DNA from: Candidatus Omnitrophota bacterium
GTDB taxonomy: Bacteria; Omnitrophota; Gorgyraeia; 2-01-FULL-45-10
NCBI GenBank assembly: GCA_003140915.1
Contig: PLLI01000064.1
Coordinates: forward strand, 1-6,723
Length of the DNA: 6,723 nt
Reading direction: 5' to 3'
Shown: positions 1 through 5,454 of the stretch, piece after piece
How the letters are laid out: each line of letters starts with the position of its first letter
Position numbering within the stretch: the stretch's first letter is position 1
Notes under the pieces: model-generated
Seen by the model: only the letters and a program-made list of their open reading frames with translations
Databases searched by the model: none
Told to the model about the DNA's origin: nothing
Program-made: the position numbers and the translations under genes

Positions 1-6
1 AGGCAC

Positions 7-23
7 AATCCCGAAAGGGGATT
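7..23 (-). other. Small hairpin downstream of priA (possible weak terminator or part of the next leader)
   Basis: AATCCC at 7-12 and GGGATT at 18-23 form a 6-bp stem with a 5-base loop, some 33 bases past the priA stop. On the transcript strand the stem is followed by TGTGCCT, not a T-run, so it is not a standard intrinsic terminator. An AAAATTTTT tract precedes it in the transcript. The remaining bases of 1-55 hold no supported gene start. The function is unknown; the pairing itself is seen, everything else is inference. Confidence 0.3.
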
Positions 24-55
24 TCTCACGAAACGAAAAATTTTACTTCCCCATT

Positions 56-2056
56 CTACATCTGCACCGGGTCGACGTCAACGGCTATCAAAACTCCGTG
101 CGGTTTCCTAAAAATACCGAGCACTTTCTTCAGGAGCGCACAAGCTTCGAGTCGCTCTTTATTCTTGAGCATTATATTATACCTGTAATATCCTCTCATC
201 CGCGTTATCGGCGCGGGAGACGGGCCGGCGATCAGCATCTCCGGGCCTTCGCACTTTATCGCCTCTCTCAATTCTTCGGCAGTCCTGGCAGCCAAGTCAT
301 CGTTCCTGGCGCGGACCGTTACCTTAGTCAGATTTATGAAAGGCGGAAAAAGCAGTTCTTTGCGGTGGACTATCTCTTCGTGATAAAATTTCTCGTAATC
401 ATGTTTTGCCGCGGCGAGAATAGCGTAATGGCCCGGCGTATATGTCTGGATGACCACCTCTCCCCCATCCTCGCCCCTGCCCGCCCTGCCTCCCACCTGT
501 GTCAGCAGGTTGAACGTCCGTTCGCTCGCCCTGAAATCCGGTATATTGAGGCTCACGTCTGCCGAGACGACGCCGACGAGCGTCACCTGAGGAAAATCGA
601 GCCCCTTCGCTATCATTTGTGTCCCGACCAGCAGATTTATTTTGCCCGACTTAAACTTCCCCAGTATCCTGTCATGCGAGCCGCGCTTCACGGTGGTATC
701 CGAATCCATCCGCGCGATCCTGGCGTGAGGAAAGCTGTGGCTTATCTCGGATTCGACCTTCTCCGTCCCGAGACCCTGATATTTTATATAATCGGATTTA
801 CAATTCGGGCATATCTCCGGAGGCTTGGCCGTGTAATTACAATAATGGCATATGAGCTTCTTCTCGTCAAAGTGATAGACCATCACGGTATCGCATCTTT
901 TGCATTTCACGACGAGGCCGCACTTTTTACAGTTCACGAATGTCGAGAAACCGCGCCTGTTCAGGAAAACGATCGCCTGCTTCCCGCACCGAAGCGTATT
1001 CGCGACCGCGTCGAGCAGGACCTTGGAAAATATGGTGATGCGCCGGCGCGTGGCAAGCTCCATCCTCATGTCTACTATCTTTACCTTAGGCAGAAGCCTT
1101 TCATCGACCCGCTTCGTAAGCCTGATGAGCCTGTATTCACCCGTCTTTGCTTTATAATACGATTCGAGGGACGGCGTAGCGCTGCCAAGGATAAGAGGGC
1201 AGTTGTTCAGTTTTGCCCTCTCTTCGGCAACGTCGCGCGCGTGGTAGCGGGGAACGTCGTCCTGTTTATAGGAGGTCTCGTGCTCCTCATCTATGATTAT
1301 AAGGCCAAGGTTCCTTACGGGCGCGAATATGGCCGACCTGGCGCCAACTACGATATTGGCCTTTCCGTCCTTTATGCGCTTCCACTCCAGGAACTTTCTA
1401 GCCGCCGTCAGGCGGGAATGTATCACCGCCACGTGATCGCCGAACCGGGACGAAAATCTCTCGATCGTCTGAGGGGTGAGCGATATTTCCGGGACGAGCA
1501 TTATCGCCTGAGCACCCGACTTAAGGATGTGGTCTATGGCCTGAAGATATACTTCGGTCTTTCCGCTGGAGGTTATCCCGTGAAGAAGGTACGTCTTGTG
1601 TTCGTGTTTATCTACCGATTCTATTACGGATCTGAGCGCCCTCGACTGCTCTTCCATCAGGTCGTGCGGCTTCGATTGCGGGAATTTTTCCAATACGTCT
1701 TCGCCGTCTTTGAGCCTGGAACCTATCGTCTCCCTGCCTTTTTTTATTCCTGCGGGTATTACTGCGGCTATCGCCTCGCCCCACGAACAGAAATAATTAT
1801 CCTTGACCCATCTGGTAAGCTTGAGCATCTCCGCACTTAGGATCGGCTCTTTGTCGATTATAGAAATTATTCCTTTGACGTTTTTCACGTCAGCTTCGTC
1901 GGTCAGGCCAACGCAATAGCCGACCATTGCCCTGTTCAAAAATGGGACAAATACCCGTTTGCCTACCTTCATATCTTCGGAAAGATTCAAGGGGATAGAA
2001 TAATGGAAGATCCTGTCCATCGGCAGGGCCACTGCGACTTCGGCGAATTTTGTCAT
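56..2056 (-). CDS. priA: Primosomal protein N' (PriA), replication-restart DNA helicase, lacking an evident winged-helix domain
   Basis: PriA is a superfamily 2 3'-to-5' helicase that recognises stalled or repaired forks and reloads the replicative helicase. The 666-residue product has an N-terminal 3'-DNA-binding domain (about 1-107), a DEXH helicase core with Walker A GITSSGKT at 160-167, DEEH at 256-259 and GSATPS at 291-296, then a cysteine-rich zinc region with eight Cys (376, 379, 385, 388, 403, 406, 416, 419) in the pattern C-x2-C-x5-C-x2-C-x14-C-x2-C-x9-C-x2-C. Motif V (GTQMIAKGLDF, 478-488), motif VI (QVGGRAGRG, 520-528) and a C-terminal domain ending DVDPVQM follow. I chose the ATG at 2056: it overlaps the upstream gene's TGA by 1 nt, has a weak AAAGAG 8 nt upstream, and gives the family-typical N-terminus [12 protein letters not shown]; an ATG at 2095 would add 13 unlikely residues. 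Only about 27 residues separate the first domain from the helicase core. Last visible gene of the operon. Confidence 0.97.
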   Translation of the reverse strand: MTKFAEVAVALPMDRIFHYSIPLNLSEDMKVGKRVFVPFLNRAMVGYCVGLTDEADVKNVKGIISIIDKEPILSAEMLKLTRWVKDNYFCSWGEAIAAVIPAGIKKGRETIGSRLKDGEDVLEKFPQSKPHDLMEEQSRALRSVIESVDKHEHKTYLLHGITSSGKTEVYLQAIDHILKSGAQAIMLVPEISLTPQTIERFSSRFGDHVAVIHSRLTAARKFLEWKRIKDGKANIVVGARSAIFAPVRNLGLIIIDEEHETSYKQDDVPRYHARDVAEERAKLNNCPLILGSATPSLESYYKAKTGEYRLIRLTKRVDERLLPKVKIVDMRMELATRRRITIFSKVLLDAVANTLRCGKQAIVFLNRRGFSTFVNCKKCGLVVKCKRCDTVMVYHFDEKKLICHYCNYTAKPPEICPNCKSDYIKYQGLGTEKVESEISHSFPHARIARMDSDTTVKRGSHDRILGKFKSGKINLLVGTQMIAKGLDFPQVTLVGVVSADVSLNIPDFRASERTFNLLTQVGGRAGRGEDGGEVVIQTYTPGHYAILAAAKHDYEKFYHEEIVHRKELLFPPFINLTKVTVRARNDDLAARTAEELREAIKCEGPEMLIAGPSPAPITRMRGYYRYNIMLKNKERLEACALLKKVLGIFRKPHGVLIAVDVDPVQM

Positions 2057-2730
2057 CACTTTAACTCTTTCATTACCTTCTTCATGTCCTGCCATACAAG
2101 TTTCTTGTCATCGGGATTTCTTAAAAGGTAGGCCGGATGAAAGGTGGGCATGACTTTTATACCGTTATATTCCCGGAAATTACCCCTTAAGGCCGAGATC
2201 GGGGTCTGGGTATCAAGGAGCGTTTGAGTGGCAAATTTCCCGAGAGTGCATATGACGCGCGGGCTGATCATCTCTACCTGCCGTTTCACGTTCTCACGGC
2301 ATGCGATTATTTCTGCAGGGAGCGGCGCCCTGTTATTCGGCGGCCTGCACTTCAATATGTTAGCGATATAGACGTCCTGCCTCTTTAACCCCATCGCTTC
2401 GATTATCTTTGTCAGAAGCTGTCCCGCGCGGCCCACGAAAGGCAATCCCTGTTTGTCTTCTTCTTCTCCGGGCGCTTCTCCTATGAACATCAGGCGCGCC
2501 TTTGGATTGCCGGAGCCGAAGACGACGTTCGTCCTCGTCCTGGCGAGATCGCATTCCCGGCATCCGAGCACTTCTTTTTTAAGCGCCTCGAGGTTGCCTG
2601 GCGCATCACCTGCCATAGCAGGCGCCCCCTCGACCGGCCCGAAAAAATATTCCTCCATCCCGGACTCTTTCTCCAGGTCCAGGTAAGCTTTAACGGAGGC
2701 TATTATAGAACTTAACTCTTCTTGGTGCAT
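2056..2730 (-). CDS. Family 4 uracil-DNA glycosylase (Fe-S, thermophile/SPO1 type)
   Basis: The enzyme excises uracil from DNA, the first step of base excision repair after cytosine deamination or dUTP incorporation. The 224-residue product shows the family 4 hallmarks. Four cysteines suited to a [4Fe-4S] cluster stand at C57, C60, C128 and C144, within [17 protein letters not shown] and ACREN. The uracil-pocket motif GEAPGEEED is at 84-92, followed by [12 protein letters not shown], and the second active-site motif HPAYLLR is at 198-204. Residues 1-50 form a helical leader plus an Ala/Pro/Gly-rich linker, as in many bacterial members. The ATG at 2730 lies inside the upstream gene (19-nt overlap) and has no obvious Shine-Dalgarno, so translation probably depends on coupling. 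An internal ATG (Met25) has a GAGAAAGAG upstream but would remove the conserved-looking leader. Its stop shares one base with the priA start. Confidence 0.95.
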   Translation of the reverse strand: MHQEELSSIIASVKAYLDLEKESGMEEYFFGPVEGAPAMAGDAPGNLEALKKEVLGCRECDLARTRTNVVFGSGNPKARLMFIGEAPGEEEDKQGLPFVGRAGQLLTKIIEAMGLKRQDVYIANILKCRPPNNRAPLPAEIIACRENVKRQVEMISPRVICTLGKFATQTLLDTQTPISALRGNFREYNGIKVMPTFHPAYLLRNPDDKKLVWQDMKKVMKELK

Positions 2731-3851
2731 ATGTCGACAGCTAGTTTTGCTATATCATAACAGGCATCCGGTTTCTTTATAGCCCTGATCGCCTCTTTCA
2801 TTGCCGTCATCTTTTCCGGATGCGAGACAAGATACCCTATTATCTCTTTTAAGTCCTCAGGTTTAGCTATCTTCATGGCGGCGCCGTTCTTTATAAGGTA
2901 ATCGCTATTCCGCGTCTCCTGTCCCATGATGGGTGCTATTATTATCATCGGAAGTTCTTTCGCAAGGCTTTCGGAGACCGTGATCCCTCCCGACTTTGAG
3001 ATAAGAACGTCCGCTATGTCCATGTATTCGTAAACATTATTGACGTATCCGAAGACCTTGATATTGGCTTTTATCGAAGATTTCAACGCTTCCAGCTTCT
3101 TCGCCAGCTCTTCGTTGTGCCCGCAGACCGTTATTATCTGGAGCGGTCCAGCGATATTGCCCACCGTCTTGATAATATCTTCGATCGGCCCTACGCCGAA
3201 GCCTCCTCCGACCACCAATACCGTAAAGAGGTCCGCTTTCAACCCGGCATCCCGGAATATTTTCGCTCTGTCAGGTTTTTTCGAAAATACCGGTTCGATG
3301 GGAATGCCGAGGATTTTTATCCTGGAGGATTCGACCTTCCATTTTTTTACCAGATCGTCATAAGCATCCTGGCCGGCGACAACATACATATCCGTCGCAT
3401 CCGCGATCCACCATGAGTGGAGCCTGTAATCCGTAACGACCGTTATAAGCCGCGAGTCTATTTTGCCTTCTTCTTTCATGTCGGAGATAACTTCGCTGGC
3501 AAAGAAATGGGTCGATATTATGACATCCGGTTTTGTATCGATAAGATATTTCTCGAGCTTACACGAATTGATCCAATTATTTATCCTTCTCAATTTGGAT
3601 ATGAGCAGATTGACGTAGAAATTATCGGTCAGATAATATAAAAATCCCCAGAGGGCCGGTAACCTGTTCACCATCAGAAGATACGCCTTGAGATACGACC
3701 ATTTAAAGAATTCGTTGGTATAATCGAGCGAATCCACAATGGTTACCTCGGCATCCCGGATATTCAATTCATCGAATGCTTCCTTAACCGCCATTGATGC
3801 CTTCTTGTGGCCTATCCCTGCCGTAGCGTAAAGTATCAGTATCTTTTTCAT
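2712..3851 (-). CDS. GT28-family glycosyltransferase of the MGDG synthase / UgtP type (putative diacylglycerol glycosyltransferase)
   Basis: Proteins of this architecture transfer galactose or glucose from a UDP-sugar to diacylglycerol (or lipid-linked acceptors) on the cytosolic side of the membrane. The 379-residue product begins with the MGDG-synthase N-terminal domain: MKKILILYATAGIGHKKAS with the nucleotide-loop-like GIGHKKAS at 12-19, then VDSLDYTN and a hydrophobic aromatic stretch at about 53-83 that could dock on membrane. A TDYRLHSWW segment lies at 140-148. The C-terminal donor domain has GGGFGVGP at 215-222, SKSGGITVSE at 285-294 and PIMGQETRN at 307-315, the usual GT28 donor-binding signatures. 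No signal peptide or true transmembrane helix is evident. The ATG overlaps the epimerase stop as ATGA (4 nt) and is preceded by a good AGAGGTG site. The sugar and acceptor are inferred only; a MurG-like role is unlikely because of the MGDG-type N-terminus. Confidence 0.88.
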   Translation of the reverse strand: MKKILILYATAGIGHKKASMAVKEAFDELNIRDAEVTIVDSLDYTNEFFKWSYLKAYLLMVNRLPALWGFLYYLTDNFYVNLLISKLRRINNWINSCKLEKYLIDTKPDVIISTHFFASEVISDMKEEGKIDSRLITVVTDYRLHSWWIADATDMYVVAGQDAYDDLVKKWKVESSRIKILGIPIEPVFSKKPDRAKIFRDAGLKADLFTVLVVGGGFGVGPIEDIIKTVGNIAGPLQIITVCGHNEELAKKLEALKSSIKANIKVFGYVNNVYEYMDIADVLISKSGGITVSESLAKELPMIIIAPIMGQETRNSDYLIKNGAAMKIAKPEDLKEIIGYLVSHPEKMTAMKEAIRAIKKPDACYDIAKLAVDICTKKS

Positions 3852-4885
3852 TTAAACACCTCTAAATTGCCCCTCACCCACTCCGTCAGCAGCTTGACTC
3901 CGTAAGAAGGCGTTATCTTTGGCTGCCAATCCAACTCTTTGGAAACCTTGGTTATGTCCGATATGTAAACCTTCTGGTCTGAAGGGCGCCAGTCATCGAA
4001 TTTATATATCATCTTTATACCGGTCTGGCCTTCGATCCGCTCGATAAGCTCCAACAGCGACGTCGTATTCTCCGGCCCTCCGCCTATATTATAGACGCTG
4101 TGTCTCAAACCGCTTTTGAAGAATTTATCATATGCGGCAACAAGGTCTTCGACATATAATATATCCCTGACCTGCTTGCCGTTCCCGTAAATGGTCACCG
4201 GGCGTTTCAACAGGTTCGATATAACAAAATGCGCTATCCATCCCTGGTCCTCAAACCCAAATTGCCTGATACCGTAAATACAGCTCATCCTGAATATTGC
4301 TGTCTTCATACCGTATATGCGGGCATATTCCTGAGCATAGATATCGCCGGTGTATTTACTAGCGCCGTAAGGCGTGTGGCCCGTGAGGTCGATCGGCATG
4401 TCTTCTTTTACGCCTTCCTGACCGTCAAAGACGTATCTCTTCTCTAATTCTTTTAATCTTATCTTATCGACGTTCTCGCCGAATACCTTGTTGGTCGAGC
4501 AATAGATGAAACATGCACTTTTTGATCTCTGCCTTAAACATTCGAGGACGTTCAGGGTGCCGTAGGCATTTATGCTGAAATCTTCCATCGGCTCTTTAAC
4601 CGATAATCCCACACCCGGTTGGCCGGCAGTATGTATGCACAGGTCAACACCCTTACCTATGGCAGATATAAGATCGCGCTTATCCCTGACGTCTCCTTTT
4701 ATCCTCTTTATATTTTTGTATTTTTTCAGGTAGTTCCAGTTATACTCGACGCTTTTTTTGTCGTATTCGAATAGTTCGGAACGCATGAGATTATCCAAAA
4801 CTATCACTTCTTCCTGCCTGCCGGCGTAGTATTCGGCGGCGTGGCTTCCGACCATTCCCGCCCCGCCTGTTATTAAAATTTTCAC
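3848..4885 (-). CDS. NAD-dependent nucleotide-sugar epimerase, CDP-paratose/CDP-tyvelose 2-epimerase-like (extended SDR)
   Basis: This extended short-chain dehydrogenase most resembles TyvE/RfbE, which epimerises CDP-paratose at C2 to CDP-tyvelose using tightly bound NAD. The 345-residue product has a Rossmann GGAGMVG at 7-13, the acidic D31 after strand 2, HTAGQP at 85-90, the serine/threonine segment STNKVFG at 130-136, and the catalytic YGASK (Tyr173, Lys177). TyvE-typical C-terminal markers follow: RQFGFEDQGW at 207-216, YGNGKQVRDIL at 233-242, and a DWRPSDQK segment at 298-305 matching the family's RESDQR-like stretch. The start is GTG at 4885, forced by the Rossmann fold beginning at residue 3; it shares one base with the upstream TAG and has AAGGGA 7 nt before it. 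The genes that make CDP-paratose in O-antigen clusters are not in the window, so the true substrate may be another NDP-sugar. Confidence 0.9.
   Translation of the reverse strand: MKILITGGAGMVGSHAAEYYAGRQEEVIVLDNLMRSELFEYDKKSVEYNWNYLKKYKNIKRIKGDVRDKRDLISAIGKGVDLCIHTAGQPGVGLSVKEPMEDFSINAYGTLNVLECLRQRSKSACFIYCSTNKVFGENVDKIRLKELEKRYVFDGQEGVKEDMPIDLTGHTPYGASKYTGDIYAQEYARIYGMKTAIFRMSCIYGIRQFGFEDQGWIAHFVISNLLKRPVTIYGNGKQVRDILYVEDLVAAYDKFFKSGLRHSVYNIGGGPENTTSLLELIERIEGQTGIKMIYKFDDWRPSDQKVYISDITKVSKELDWQPKITPSYGVKLLTEWVRGNLEVFK
3857..3863 (-). promoter_or_regulatory. Strong ribosome binding site for the GT28 glycosyltransferase gene
   Basis: AGAGGTG on the minus strand is 5 nt before the ATG at 3851 and sits inside the last codons of the epimerase gene. 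It is among the best Shine-Dalgarno matches in the operon and suggests this gene can be initiated independently as well as by coupling through the ATGA overlap. Confidence 0.65.
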
Positions 4886-5454
4886 TATTTTTTCCCTTTC
4901 GATTCGTTCAATATAAATTTGACTGCCTCAAACAAATCTCTAAAAATATGATCAGGTCTTATCTCCCATCCGTCGACCTCTTCCGCCGGCGTCTTGCCGC
5001 TCAGGACAAGCACGGTCTTGAGGCCTATAGAGTTACCGGCTTCCACGTCGACTTTGCCATCACCTATAAAATAGGTCCCTTTTGATTTTATGCCCAGATC
5101 TTTTTCCGCCTGCCTGAACATCCCCGTCTTGGGTTTACGGCAATCGCAGTTATCGCTATCCTGATGGACGCAGTAATATGTCTTCCTGATCCGCGCTCCG
5201 GCGGCTCTTATCTCCGTCAGCATTTTGCCGGTTATTTCGTCGAGCGCGTCTTGCGAAAAATATTCTTTGCTCACCCCGCCCTGGTTGGAGATTATGATTA
5301 TATCATACCCGTTGTCAAAAAGTCGCTTGAGCGCCTCTTTCGCTCCAGGCAGAAAATGAAAATCCTCCCATCTCGTAACATAGCTGTGCTCGGTCCAGCC
5401 GCCCGGGTCCTTGTTTATGACGCCGTCCCTATCTATGAATATCGTCTTTTTCAC
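4885..5454 (-). CDS. HAD-superfamily sugar/histidinol phosphatase, GmhB/HisB-N type with zinc loop
   Basis: HAD subfamily IIIA phosphatases of this group dephosphorylate D-glycero-manno-heptose 1,7-bisphosphate (GmhB) or histidinol phosphate (HisB-N). The 189-residue product has the nucleophile/acid motif DRDGVIN (Asp8, Asp10), motif II SNQGG at 56-60, a zinc loop with C95, H97, C103 and C105 followed by RKPKTGM, and motif IV GDGKVD (Asp132, Asp136). The WTEHSYVTRWEDFHFLPGA stretch near the N-terminus is like heptose phosphatases. The zinc loop is C-x-H-x5-C-x-C, the short HisB-N spacing, so substrate assignment is uncertain; the surrounding sugar genes favour a sugar phosphate. Translation starts at GTG (5454), with GAGGA just upstream; the nearby ATG at 5456 runs straight into TGA and cannot be the start. 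The gene overlaps the upstream membrane-protein gene by 26 nt and the downstream epimerase by 1 nt. Confidence 0.88.
   Translation of the reverse strand: MKKTIFIDRDGVINKDPGGWTEHSYVTRWEDFHFLPGAKEALKRLFDNGYDIIIISNQGGVSKEYFSQDALDEITGKMLTEIRAAGARIRKTYYCVHQDSDNCDCRKPKTGMFRQAEKDLGIKSKGTYFIGDGKVDVEAGNSIGLKTVLVLSGKTPAEEVDGWEIRPDHIFRDLFEAVKFILNESKGKK
4893..4898 (-). promoter_or_regulatory. Ribosome binding site for the epimerase gene (supports GTG start)
   Basis: AAGGGA on the minus strand lies 7 nt before the GTG at 4885. Because the Rossmann strand begins at residue 3 and no ATG exists before Met11, this site and the TAGTG overlap fix the GTG start. Confidence 0.6.

Noticed and set aside
14..29. 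A downstream gene starting at the GTG on the minus strand at position 29
   Set aside because: No Shine-Dalgarno precedes it, it runs through the hairpin, and only nine codons are visible, too few to judge.
7..55. Intrinsic terminator of the operon
   Set aside because: The hairpin is not followed by a T-run on the transcript strand, and the AAAATTTTT tract lies before it rather than after it, with no GC-rich stem upstream of the tract.
98..1840. A 580-codon open frame on the plus strand opposite priA
   Set aside because: It is fully antisense to an unmistakable PriA with intact motifs; its translation is rich in Arg, Tyr and Leu without recognisable domains. It arises from codon bias on the opposite strand.
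2057..2095. A longer PriA starting at the ATG at 2095
   Set aside because: The extra 13 residues are charged, unlike PriA N-termini, and overlap the UDG gene by 40 nt, whereas the TGATG junction at 2056 gives the expected start.
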